Source of the DNA: Vibrio amylolyticus
Lineage (GTDB): Bacteria > Pseudomonadota > Gammaproteobacteria > Enterobacterales > Vibrionaceae
DNA length: 64,000 nt
NCBI RefSeq assembly: GCF_023145695.1
Contig: NZ_JAJHVV010000011.1
Span: 124,001 to 188,000, forward strand
Direction of reading: 5' to 3'
Shown here: positions 43,802-52,459 of the stretch, in pieces
How the letters are laid out: each line of letters begins with the position of its first letter
Numbering within the stretch: the first letter of the stretch is position 1
Program-made: the position numbers and the translations under genes
The notes under the pieces: generated by a model
Seen by the model: only the letters and a program-made list of their open reading frames with translations
Told to the model about the DNA's origin: nothing
Database searches by the model: none

Positions 43802-46424
43802 TGGAGTCACACAACCATCGTTTTCGCCGAGCGTTAAACGTAATAGAGGCATCTCACCACTTTGGCTACTGCCAATTCTTACCTTTGTCTTGGCGGGTTG
43901 GCTGGTTGTTAAGTCTATTCATGATGCTGGACAGCGAATTGAAATCTACTTCTCTGATGCACAGGGTCTTATTGCTGGCCGTACAACGATTCGATATCAA
44001 GGTCTTGAAGTAGGCATGGTAAGAGATATCAACCTTTCTGAAGATCTCGAAAGTATTTATGTAGATGCTGACATCTACCCAGAGGCAACAAAGTTACTTT
44101 CAAAAGAGACGCGATTTTGGCTTGTCAAACCTACCGCTAGCTTAACGGGAGTGTCAGGGCTTGATGCACTCGTCTCAGGAAACTATATCTCTATATACCC
44201 AAGTGACAAATCTACTGAGCCAGAAACTGAATTTACGGCTCTTGAACGCCCCCCTTCTGACGTTCTCACGAGCAAAGGTTTGAACATTCGATTAAAAGCA
44301 CGAGACTTAGGCGGCATATCCATTGGGTCTCAAATTGTTTATAAGAAGATCCCTATTGGTGAAGTTTACGATTACCAGCTCGATTCTGATTTAAAAAGCG
44401 TCATTATCAAAGCGTCTGTTCAAGATGAATATCGTCATATCATCACTAATGAAAGTCGGTTTTGGAATGTGAGTGGCATCGGGGCAAACATTGGCTTTGA
44501 GGGGGTTGATGTTCGTCTAGAAAGCTTTAGTGCCCTTCTTTCTGGCTCCATTGCGGTAGACTCCCCTGGAGGGGGCGAAGCAATAACTGAGACCACAGAA
44601 TACAAACTCTATAAAGATTTAAAAACCGCAGGTAGAGGTATTCCAATTCAGATTGTACTTCCTGACGATAGCAACATCAGCGCTACAGGCGCTCCGATCA
44701 TGTATCGGGGTTTAGAAGTTGGTCAAATCACTAGTCTCCAACTTAGTGAGGGGCGTGAACAGATCATTGCCTCTGCCGCTATTCAGCCCGCGTTTAGTGA
44801 CATGTTAACAACGCAAAGCTCGTTCTTACTTGAAGAAGCGAAGGTATCATTAACGGGTGTTGAGAACATTGGTAACTTAGTGAAAGGTAACTTTTTATCG
44901 ATTGTTCCTGTAGAAGGTGAACGATCAAGACACTTTACCGCCATCCGAAAAACTGAGTTCAATAAGCATCAGTCACGCTCTGTAGCAATCAACCTTATTG
45001 CCGACAACTCATTCGGGCTCGATGTTGGTGCGGGTATCCTTTACAAAGGGATTAATGTTGGTTCAATTACCAACGTACAACTTGTGGGTGATGATGTTCA
45101 CCTTAGCACGTTAATCGATAACGACTATGCGCACCTTATCCGCTCTAATAATCGATTTTATGTGACTGGTAGTGCCTCTGCAGAGCTCACTGAATCAGGG
45201 TTAAGCATCTCAGTTCCGCCCGCCAAACAATTATTAACCGGCTCTATCAGCTTTGTGAGTGAAGGCAGTAATAAGGCAAGTAGCGACTATCAATTATATG
45301 CGAGTCAATCACTCGCGGAACTCGCTAAATATAATCAGTCCGGTTCTAAAAGCATTTCACTTTTTGCTAACGAACTTCCACCAATTTCTCAAGGAAGCCC
45401 TCTACTCTACCGCAACTTACAAGTCGGCAATATTTCAGGATTCGAGCTTGTCGATGGTGGGGTGAAAATTAAAGCCACCATCGAAAACCAATACAAACAC
45501 CTCATGACGAATCAAACAGTATTTTGGAACCGTTCCGGTGTCGAGGTTGATGCTTCATTAGCGGGCGTCAGCATCAAAGCGGCCCCACTAAAAACATTAA
45601 TTCAAGGCGGAATTGCTTTCGATAACCTGGCGGGCGTTGAGAATAAAATAAACGAGAGTTGGAAACTATATGAAGACTTTAACCAAGCGCGTAAATTTGG
45701 TCACGTCATCACTTTAATAACAACGAGTAAGAACGTCGTCACCAAAGGAACCACAATTAAATACAATGGAGTCAAAGTTGGTGAAGTCACTTTAGTGACA
45801 CCTAACTTTAATAATCAACAAGTGGAACTCAAGGCTCGCGTGCTACCAGAGTATTCACAACATATTGCTCGCGCTGGTAGCTATTTTTGGGTTTCTCAAG
45901 CTAAAATTGGCCTATCTGGCATCGAAAATATTGAAAGTCTTTTGAGCCCTACAATCCTTGTTCAGCCGGGCAAAGGTGACGCAACTACCCAATTTACGCT
46001 TCAACAAACACCAAAGAATCAACCTGGTGTTATTTTCACTCTACAAAGTGAAAATCGCGGCTCGGTTTCCGTAGGAACACCGGTTCTATATCGTGATATG
46101 CAAGTTGGTCAGGTGATTGATATTAAACTTGGAGAATTTGCAGACCGTATCATTTCTACACTCCGAATCGATAGCGAGTATGCTTATCTTGTTCGTACAA
46201 ACAGCCTATTTTGGAACACTTCTGGACTTGATGTTTCGATAGGTATTACTGGCGCAAACATCAAATCTGGCACTTTGGATAGCATTCTAAATGGCGGTAT
46301 TACGTTCGCGACACCTGAAGGTAAGCAGTTAGAACCTGCCGCCGCTGAGAAACAAACTTTCTTCTTGTATCCGAGCCCAGAAGAAAAGTGGCTGAAATGG
46401 CGAACACCTATCCCTAAGCCTTAG
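43794..46424 (+). CDS. letB: LetB (YebT) MCE tunnel protein for intermembrane lipid transport
   Basis: An 876-aa periplasm-spanning MCE protein. I count seven MCE domains, each opening with a conserved strand-turn such as RTTIRYQGLEVGMV, GSQIVYKKIPIGEV, GAPIMYRGLEVGQI, GAGILYKGINVGSI, GSPLLYRNLQVGNI, GTTIKYNGVKVGEV and GTPVLYRDMQVGQV; seven matches E. coli LetB (877 aa). One N-terminal transmembrane helix anchors it. The start ATG lies inside letA. An intrinsic terminator follows. Confidence 0.95.
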   Translation: MSNGVTQPSFSPSVKRNRGISPLWLLPILTFVLAGWLVVKSIHDAGQRIEIYFSDAQGLIAGRTTIRYQGLEVGMVRDINLSEDLESIYVDADIYPEATKLLSKETRFWLVKPTASLTGVSGLDALVSGNYISIYPSDKSTEPETEFTALERPPSDVLTSKGLNIRLKARDLGGISIGSQIVYKKIPIGEVYDYQLDSDLKSVIIKASVQDEYRHIITNESRFWNVSGIGANIGFEGVDVRLESFSALLSGSIAVDSPGGGEAITETTEYKLYKDLKTAGRGIPIQIVLPDDSNISATGAPIMYRGLEVGQITSLQLSEGREQIIASAAIQPAFSDMLTTQSSFLLEEAKVSLTGVENIGNLVKGNFLSIVPVEGERSRHFTAIRKTEFNKHQSRSVAINLIADNSFGLDVGAGILYKGINVGSITNVQLVGDDVHLSTLIDNDYAHLIRSNNRFYVTGSASAELTESGLSISVPPAKQLLTGSISFVSEGSNKASSDYQLYASQSLAELAKYNQSGSKSISLFANELPPISQGSPLLYRNLQVGNISGFELVDGGVKIKATIENQYKHLMTNQTVFWNRSGVEVDASLAGVSIKAAPLKTLIQGGIAFDNLAGVENKINESWKLYEDFNQARKFGHVITLITTSKNVVTKGTTIKYNGVKVGEVTLVTPNFNNQQVELKARVLPEYSQHIARAGSYFWVSQAKIGLSGIENIESLLSPTILVQPGKGDATTQFTLQQTPKNQPGVIFTLQSENRGSVSVGTPVLYRDMQVGQVIDIKLGEFADRIISTLRIDSEYAYLVRTNSLFWNTSGLDVSIGITGANIKSGTLDSILNGGITFATPEGKQLEPAAAEKQTFFLYPSPEEKWLKWRTPIPKP

Positions 46425-46445
46425 GAAGGTCAGACCTATCTCCAT

Positions 46446-46474
46446 AAAAAGCAGCATTACCGCTGCTTTTTTTT
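46446..46474 (+). terminator. Intrinsic terminator of letAB
   Basis: Arms AAAAAGCAGC / GCTGCTTTTT with an ATTACC loop and a long T-run, 21 bases past letB. Confidence 0.92.
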
Positions 46475-46533
46475 ATTCTTAAGCATAGAATTTAGTTATA
46501 ATTCGGCTAATTTTTTTGATCCGAGCTATTACC

Positions 46534-47958
46534 GTGCATTCCAATATTCAACTACCTGAAGAGTTTTTAAGCGAAATTGAAGCGATCCTTCCTTCAACTC
46601 TTAACATGCAAGATTTTATTGATGCGTGTAAGCGCCCCTTACGCAAAAGTATTCGGGTTAATACTCTGAAAATTTCAGTGTCTGAATTTACTCAAAGGGC
46701 TAAGACAAAAGGCTGGGAACTAGAGCCTGTGCCTTGGTGTACTGAAGGTTTTTGGATAACTGCCGATGAATCAGTAGTTCCCCTAGGTAACACTGCTGAA
46801 CACATGTCTGGTCTTTTTTACATTCAAGAAGCTAGTTCAATGATGCCAGTGTCGGCGCTTTTTGAGAGCAGTAATGACAGCTATCAATCGGTACTTGATA
46901 TGGCGGCTGCGCCTGGTTCTAAAACCACTCAAATAGCAGCGCTAATGAATAACGCCGGTATTTTGGTAGCAAATGAATACTCAGCCAGCCGTGTGAAGGT
47001 GCTGCATGCGAACATAGAGCGTTGTGGTATCAAAAACACCGCAATGAGTAATTTTGATGGCAAAGTTTTTGGCGGATGGTTACCGGAACAATTCGATGCC
47101 GTATTAATAGATGCCCCTTGCTCTGGTGAAGGCACCATTCGTAAAGATGCGGATGCAATGAAAAACTGGAGCCTTGATTCGGTTAAGTCTATTGCTGATA
47201 CACAAAAAGAACTGATTGAGAGCGCATTTCATGCATTGAAACCAAATGGCACACTGGTCTATTCAACTTGTACATTAAGTACCTATGAGAACCAACAGGT
47301 TTGTCATCACCTTAAGGAGATGTTTGGTGAGTTGGTCGAGTTTGATGATTTAAGTGACCTATTTCCAGATGCCCAACTAGCAACAACCGAGGAAGGTTTT
47401 CTACATATCTTCCCACAAGTCTATGACTGTGAAGGCTTCTTTGTCGCTCGTATTCGAAAAACAGGAAAGACCACCCCGCCTGACGTCAAAAAGCGCATGG
47501 GTAAATTCCCTTTTGAAAAAGCTCCGAGTAAAACTCAAATAGAGATTGCTAAGCAGCTTAAAGAATCATTGGATATCGATCTTCCAAGCGATAGCTCTGT
47601 GTGGTTAAGAGATAAAGACGTTTGGTTGTTCCCCAATGCGCTAGAACCTATGATTGGAGAGCTTAGGTTTTCTCGAATGGGAATAAAAATAGCAGAGGCT
47701 CATAAGAAAGGTTATCGCTGGCAACACCAAGTGGCTACAACGCTGACATTAGGCAATGAACCAAAATGTGTAGTTCTTTCTATTGAAGAAGCAAGAGATT
47801 GGTTTATGGGCCGAGATGTTAGACCCGATACCACACCCGGTAAAGGTGAAGTCATCGTCAAATTGGGTAACGATGTGATTGGATTAGGAAAATGGGTTGG
47901 TAACCGCGTTAAAAATGGCCTTCCAAGAGAATTAGTTCGAGATAAAAATCTATTCTAA
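46534..47958 (+). CDS. rsmF: 16S rRNA m5C1407 methyltransferase RsmF
   Basis: A 474-aa RsmB/Nop2-family enzyme methylating C1407 of 16S rRNA. I choose the GTG at 46534 (MHSNIQLPEEFL), since homologues begin MHPN.../similar; an in-frame TTG at 46516 would add six residues. SAM-binding DMAAAPGSKTTQ, catalytic DAPCSGEGTIRKD and STCTLSTYENQQV carry the two family cysteines. The C-terminal PUA-like extension is complete. Ends the conserved letA-letB-rsmF group. Confidence 0.95.
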   Translation: MHSNIQLPEEFLSEIEAILPSTLNMQDFIDACKRPLRKSIRVNTLKISVSEFTQRAKTKGWELEPVPWCTEGFWITADESVVPLGNTAEHMSGLFYIQEASSMMPVSALFESSNDSYQSVLDMAAAPGSKTTQIAALMNNAGILVANEYSASRVKVLHANIERCGIKNTAMSNFDGKVFGGWLPEQFDAVLIDAPCSGEGTIRKDADAMKNWSLDSVKSIADTQKELIESAFHALKPNGTLVYSTCTLSTYENQQVCHHLKEMFGELVEFDDLSDLFPDAQLATTEEGFLHIFPQVYDCEGFFVARIRKTGKTTPPDVKKRMGKFPFEKAPSKTQIEIAKQLKESLDIDLPSDSSVWLRDKDVWLFPNALEPMIGELRFSRMGIKIAEAHKKGYRWQHQVATTLTLGNEPKCVVLSIEEARDWFMGRDVRPDTTPGKGEVIVKLGNDVIGLGKWVGNRVKNGLPRELVRDKNLF

Positions 47959-48110
47959 CTGAGTAAACGATAGTATGAAATTCTAGCGCCATACTATATC
48001 GCAGCTATTCTGTACTATAATTTAAGCTGTATTCAACCTATTTGGTATTCAAGATAACTTGATATTCAAAAAGCAAGTCATTAGCGTAGGCTCTTTAAAG
48101 CGCGTCCCCT

Positions 48111-48145
48111 AGGCCCAGAACAGGAAGTTTTGGGCCTCTTTTTTT
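48111..48145 (+). terminator. Intrinsic terminator of rsmF or a small RNA
   Basis: Arms AGGCCCA / TGGGCCT enclosing a 13-base loop, then T-run. A TATAAT at 48016 with poor -35 match lies ~95 bases upstream, so a short unannotated RNA ending here is possible but weakly supported. Confidence 0.75.
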
Positions 48146-48174
48146 ATAGAGTCATCTAAGGAACTTATTTACAT

Positions 48175-48219
48175 AAGTTCAACATGTTCAATATGTTCAA
48201 TATGTTCAATATGTTCAAT
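48175..48219. repeat. 9-base tandem repeat ATGTTCAAT
   Basis: One imperfect copy (AAGTTCAAC) followed by four perfect copies of ATGTTCAAT in direct register, ending 13 bases before the stop codon of the S1-domain gene. Period nine would keep any frame, but the array is outside the CDS. Confidence 0.95.
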
Positions 48220-48232
48220 AGATAAGCTTGCG

Positions 48233-49075
48233 TTATTCACCTTCAACTAAATGAATACCGTCAGCCTCAATTGTGATCTTACCTTGCTTATAAAGACCAC
48301 CAATCGTTTTCTTGAATGTGCCTTTACTTGTTCTGAATGTTGTAAAGATAGCATCTGGAGATGATTTATCATTAAGAGGTAAGAAGCCGCCTTTTTTCTC
48401 TAATAGGTCGATAACTTTCGTGCTCAGCTCGTCCATTTTAGCGACACCAATCTTCTGTAACGATAAGTTCACCTTACCATCGTCGCGTACTGACTTAATG
48501 TAGCCTTTAAGCTGTTTACCAATAAATAGCTTACCGAATACATCAGAAGGGAAGATCATCCCCCAATGCTCACCATTAACAATCGCCTTGTAACCTAAAT
48601 CACTACGCTCTGCGATCACTAAATTCACTTGCTCGTTGACCGTGTAATTCGCCGGCGTTTTATCAAGTAATTTATTAAACTTGGTAGTTCCAACAATACG
48701 ACCAGATGCTTTGTCAGAATATACATAGACAAGTATTTTAGAACCTTCACGTAAAGTGCCGCGCTGTTCGCTATAAGGAACTAATAGATCCTTTGCTACG
48801 ACGCCCCAATTAACAAATGCCCCTGTGCTGTTCACACCAACAACATCCATCAAGCCCCACTCACCCACTTGAGCAATTGGCGTTTCAGTGGTCGCTGCTA
48901 ACTGATTTTCTGAATCAAAATACAAAAACACATCGATGAACTGGCCAATTTCTACGCCATCAGGCATATGTTTCTTCGGTAATAAAGTCGAGCCGAAATC
49001 ACCAGCGTCTAAAAATACGCCGAAATCCGCCTTCCTTACTACTTCTAAGTTGTTCACTTGACCAACATTAATCAT
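48233..49075 (-). CDS. S1-like RNA-binding protein, CvfB/YitL family
   Basis: A 280-aa protein with S1/OB-like repeats and a C-terminal winged-helix segment. The N-terminal MINVGQVNNLEVVRKADFG and middle NLVIAERSDLGYKAIVNG match CvfB family proteins, as does the DDGKVNLSLQKIG and TFRTSKGTFKKTIGGLYKQG tail. CvfB was named from Staphylococcus as a virulence-linked RNA-binding regulator; its role in Vibrio is unclear. Single minus-strand gene with no apparent operon partner. Confidence 0.88.
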   Translation of the reverse strand: MINVGQVNNLEVVRKADFGVFLDAGDFGSTLLPKKHMPDGVEIGQFIDVFLYFDSENQLAATTETPIAQVGEWGLMDVVGVNSTGAFVNWGVVAKDLLVPYSEQRGTLREGSKILVYVYSDKASGRIVGTTKFNKLLDKTPANYTVNEQVNLVIAERSDLGYKAIVNGEHWGMIFPSDVFGKLFIGKQLKGYIKSVRDDGKVNLSLQKIGVAKMDELSTKVIDLLEKKGGFLPLNDKSSPDAIFTTFRTSKGTFKKTIGGLYKQGKITIEADGIHLVEGE

Positions 49076-49176
49076 TTTAACTGTCTCTTTTTAAATTTAC
49101 GGAGATTATAACTAAACTCTGTTATCCTTTCCCTAGTTCTATTCATTAATTTATAGATAAATTTCCGGAGCACTAT

Positions 49177-50562
49177 TTGGTCACAGTCGATAAACATGAC
49201 GCTATCACCCTCAAAATCTCTCATGCTATGGCATCGACCAAGCAATCAGATCTAGATATCTACCTCTTTGTACCCGGCGAACTCGGTTTATCCCCTGAAG
49301 TTCTTAGTGAAAGTGCCTTTTACTATAGCTCTATAAACCAAAAAAGAGCGTATTTCAGTGACAAAACATTACTACCATTAGTACACAGTCGACTGGCTAA
49401 ACGAGGCCGCCTTTCCACGACGCAGTATCGTGTCAGTTTGAGTTTGTTCGCCTATCAATATGTTATTGCACTCGATAAGGCCGTTGGTGAGTTAAACAAG
49501 CATAATACCGATAGTGTTAACGCCGATGATGTTGATGAAGTGATAGAGCTAGCACTCGACATTTTAAAACGCTTACGACGCGCTATCCCTTTCGAAGAAA
49601 GCTTAAAGCGCTACTATGCCAATATCGATAACTACCTATCTTGGTATACCGGCCAAAAGTTCATGTCTTTGGTTGCGCATATGCCTCGTGAAGGTGATTA
49701 TAAGACGATAAAAGAGCGCCTTATCACCATCGTTGAAAAAGAGACCGCGCATCGAAAACTCAATAACTACAATTCTAAAAATGTTAGAGAAGACGCAACA
49801 CGCATGAGTAATAAGATGCGCTTGTTACGTCGCCTTATTGAACATCCGATCGTTTTGAAAGAGAAAGTTACTTCTCTTGGTAAAAACATGAAGCGCGCAG
49901 TAAAAGGCGTAGCTACCGGGCTCGTGATGGTATTCGTTACGATTACAGCGCTTGTTGCTCGTGATTACTGGGGAGAGATCACGGCTTCTTTTATCATCGC
50001 CATGTCTTTCATATACGCTTTACGTGAAATATTTAAAGACGACCTAAGAGACGTTCTATGGCGAATTATCCGCAAGGGTAAAGCCAAGTGGCGTAGAAAG
50101 TATATCGACCCAACCACCAATAAAGCAGTAGGCCAAAAAAATGAGTGGCTTGATTATACATCGATGAGCAAATTGCCCGACCGCATATCGCTTATTAGAA
50201 AAAAACGCGTTGTGCAGCGCGAAGAGCAAATTCTTCATTATCGATCTGAGACTGAGATGTCGACCTCTCGCTTCATGAGCGGCTATGAAGAGACTAGAGA
50301 AACATTGCAAATTAGCATGCGAGCGTTAACCCGCTTAATGGATAAAGGGTCTAATAAACTTTACCAACTCAATAATGGCCAAGTGACTAAAGAGTCGGTT
50401 GAAAAAAGGCATTTACTCAACTTGATCGTAAGAGAAAACAATCATAATGATGAAGTTCGCTATTATCGTTGGAAAATCATTCTCAATCGAAGCAAAATTG
50501 TCGCTATAGAGTCGATTGATTTAGAGAGCGACAAAGAAAGCTCTTCCTCTAATAAAAACTAA
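49177..50562 (+). CDS. Membrane protein of unknown function with long helical domains
   Basis: A 461-aa protein. The start is TTG, with GGAG 7 bases before it. The N-terminal ~230 residues are soluble and helical, then two transmembrane segments (~245-265, VATGLVMVFVTITALVA; ~270-290, ASFIIAMSFIYAL), then a basic C-terminal domain (~300-461) with KWRRKYIDP and RKKRVVQREEQILHYR. Topology puts both large domains on the same side. I recognise no domain. The convergent DUF4442 gene overlaps its last 4 bases. Confidence 0.6.
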   Translation: MVTVDKHDAITLKISHAMASTKQSDLDIYLFVPGELGLSPEVLSESAFYYSSINQKRAYFSDKTLLPLVHSRLAKRGRLSTTQYRVSLSLFAYQYVIALDKAVGELNKHNTDSVNADDVDEVIELALDILKRLRRAIPFEESLKRYYANIDNYLSWYTGQKFMSLVAHMPREGDYKTIKERLITIVEKETAHRKLNNYNSKNVREDATRMSNKMRLLRRLIEHPIVLKEKVTSLGKNMKRAVKGVATGLVMVFVTITALVARDYWGEITASFIIAMSFIYALREIFKDDLRDVLWRIIRKGKAKWRRKYIDPTTNKAVGQKNEWLDYTSMSKLPDRISLIRKKRVVQREEQILHYRSETEMSTSRFMSGYEETRETLQISMRALTRLMDKGSNKLYQLNNGQVTKESVEKRHLLNLIVRENNHNDEVRYYRWKIILNRSKIVAIESIDLESDKESSSSNKN

Positions 50563-51068
50563 ACTTTTTTTAGAGACAAAGTCAGATAAAACACAGCCAT
50601 CGGCTCATCACCATGCAGTGATGGGCACATTGCTGTAATTTTCACTTCTTGATTGACTCGCTCTCCACTTTCTATCGTTTGATCTAACATTTCATCGATC
50701 AAATCACCATCATCGCAATGAAAATGGACATCTGTCTCAGGCCTCTTCAAAAAGTCCCCTTTTACGGATTTAAACGCCAATGAAATTTTCTCTCCGCGGC
50801 TTTGAGCTTTACTCATTGCCATGAAGCCACCAGCTACATCAGCGCCCACACATAACGCACCAAAATACATACTATTAAGATGATTCTTGCTCCGACGCTT
50901 TAAAGGGAGCTTAACTTCCACACGTGATTGATCTAGATGAAGTATCTTAGGCCGAGAAAGCCAAATAAAGGGAACTTTAAATAACCCGAAAAGAGATAAG
51001 TAAATATTTGCTTTTTGGAGGGGTGTTAATAATTGAAGTTTCGCGCTTTTGGAGGTTCCAGTGAGCAT
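50559..51068 (-). CDS. DUF4442 (hotdog/PaaI-like) protein
   Basis: A 169-aa protein matching DUF4442, a hotdog-fold, thioesterase-like family. Motifs include NHLNSMYFGALCVGADVAGG, SLAFKSVKGDFLKRPETD and a C-terminal FYLTLSLKK. Substrate unknown; likely an acyl-CoA or acyl-ACP thioesterase. Its last bases overlap the convergent gene by four bases. Confidence 0.75.
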   Translation of the reverse strand: MLTGTSKSAKLQLLTPLQKANIYLSLFGLFKVPFIWLSRPKILHLDQSRVEVKLPLKRRSKNHLNSMYFGALCVGADVAGGFMAMSKAQSRGEKISLAFKSVKGDFLKRPETDVHFHCDDGDLIDEMLDQTIESGERVNQEVKITAMCPSLHGDEPMAVFYLTLSLKKV

Positions 51069-51198
51069 AGTGATGTCCTTTCACAAAGTCATCTGACCAG
51101 ATCAACCAAATTAAGTGTAACTGTCAACTCTTCTAGCACTACAACGAGATAAGCCGCTTGTTTATTTAGCGCATAAGTCATCATTTTTGATTTTCAGT

Positions 51199-51226
51199 AA
51201 AAAACCCGATGAAGAACACCGGGCTT
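51199..51226 (-). terminator. Putative weak terminator of the PpsA-like gene
   Basis: Short CCCG/CGGG stem with flanking A-run/T-run context, 49 bases past the stop of the PpsA-like gene. The stem is short, so assignment is tentative. Confidence 0.4.
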
Positions 51227-51227
51227 A

Positions 51228-51240
51228 GTTACACCGTAAC
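51228..51240. promoter_or_regulatory. Candidate matS-like site, intergenic
   Basis: GTTACACCGTAAC, perfect relaxed palindrome GTKACRNYGTMAC (spacer ACC), in the intergenic stretch downstream of the PpsA-like gene. The distal site of the four in this window, about 39 kb from dif. Confidence 0.5.
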
Positions 51241-51274
51241 GAAGTGATTCGTAGTGCCGCTATGCAAGTATTAG

Positions 51275-52162
51275 CTATGCGGTAATAATTACGCCAACTT
51301 GGCTTTGCTCTACTAAATATGAGTGAAGCCTTTTGTGTTCTTGTATCGCATGAGCAACGAGAACCAATGGTTTCTTAGATGCACTGGATGCTTTAACTAT
51401 AAGGTCTATCAACTGAATAACCGCTTCATTCTCTGAATCGAAGCTATGCTCCAATTTTTCTGCCGTTCTATCGATACCTAGAGTGAATTGAGTCAAATTA
51501 TCTAGATTAACAACTGCACCATCAAAATAGTGCAATAGACGTTCAGCCAGCAGTGCTGACGAAGGCACATCAACGCTGAACATAACTTTCAAGCCATTTA
51601 AGCCTCTAGGTAAACCCTGCTCTGCTAATTTGTCGATAATGGTTGCTGCATCAGACAAAGTGCGGACGAACGGAACCACGATCTCAACATCAATGCCCTT
51701 TTCGCGAAGTGTTTTTATCACCTCACATTCAAGCGCAAAAGCCGCTGAATAATCACTAGATGCAAAACGGATAACGCCACGTAAACCTAAAGCTGGGTTT
51801 TCTTCAGACTCTTCTATACTTCCTGCGATTAACGAACGAAAGCCACTGCTGTCACTATTGCTTAAGCAAACTCGAACCACTGTGTGCTCTGGTTGTATTG
51901 CTGCTTCAATCTGAGAGCTCATGGTTGAAACAAAATGCGTCTGAACGCTCTCATCAGACAGTATTGAATCTAATGACGCTTTCTCAAGATCTGAGAGTGT
52001 CTCACTTCCTTTCACTAAGGATGGATGATAAAACACTTTATCCATAATCAAGTCAGCAATTGAAACGTATAAGTGCGTTCCAGTGTAATCATCAGAAGAT
52101 GATGGAAATGCATCCCCCAGCTCAAAATCGGAAACCAAACTGTTTGTATTTGGAAGACTCAT
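51275..52162 (-). CDS. PpsA C-terminal-like TIM-barrel protein, probable pseudo-enzyme
   Basis: A 295-aa protein from the ATG at 52160-52162 (GGAG 6 bases upstream). It aligns with the PEP-binding C-terminal barrel of phosphoenolpyruvate synthase: NPALGLRGVIRF, FALECEVIKTLRE, VEIVVPFVRTLSDA, PRGLNGLKVMFSVDVPSSALLAE, TQFTLGIDR. The ATP-grasp and phosphohistidine domains of PpsA are absent. Key PpsA residues are replaced: the ICGQGPSD cysteine region reads LVAHAIQEH, SND reads LDN, and CEIPSNALLA reads VDVPSSALLA. It is therefore unlikely to be a PEP synthase; it may bind a small molecule. Not recognised as a named gene. Confidence 0.75.
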   Translation of the reverse strand: MSLPNTNSLVSDFELGDAFPSSSDDYTGTHLYVSIADLIMDKVFYHPSLVKGSETLSDLEKASLDSILSDESVQTHFVSTMSSQIEAAIQPEHTVVRVCLSNSDSSGFRSLIAGSIEESEENPALGLRGVIRFASSDYSAAFALECEVIKTLREKGIDVEIVVPFVRTLSDAATIIDKLAEQGLPRGLNGLKVMFSVDVPSSALLAERLLHYFDGAVVNLDNLTQFTLGIDRTAEKLEHSFDSENEAVIQLIDLIVKASSASKKPLVLVAHAIQEHKRLHSYLVEQSQVGVIITA

Positions 52163-52459
52163 TACTACTCCGTGTCTATTAATAACGTTTTTATCGAAAA
52201 TACCGATTGAGTGGCAGTAATACAAGAAAAAACGTTTCTGATTATCAATTGATTAGTAATAGCGTACTCAATCGATACTTTAGAAAATGTCCATTCAGAA
52301 CTTAGACTAGGGAATCAAAATAACGAATAAAACACATAAACAAATACTAAGGTTTACACTCTCTCGAATTGACCGGAAAAAGAATCTTCCTAAACGGTTT
52401 ATTCCTAAGCTCAATTCCGTTATCTTTACCGCTTCGAAATAAAAGGTACAGGCAATCAC

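Noticed and set aside
48016..48145. Small RNA gene ending at the 48111-48145 terminator
   Set aside because: -10 is good but the -35 and any conserved structure are not; left as a possibility only.
52255..52290. TrpR operator upstream of the aroH-type gene
   Set aside because: Only a GTACT half-site; the second arm does not match the operator.
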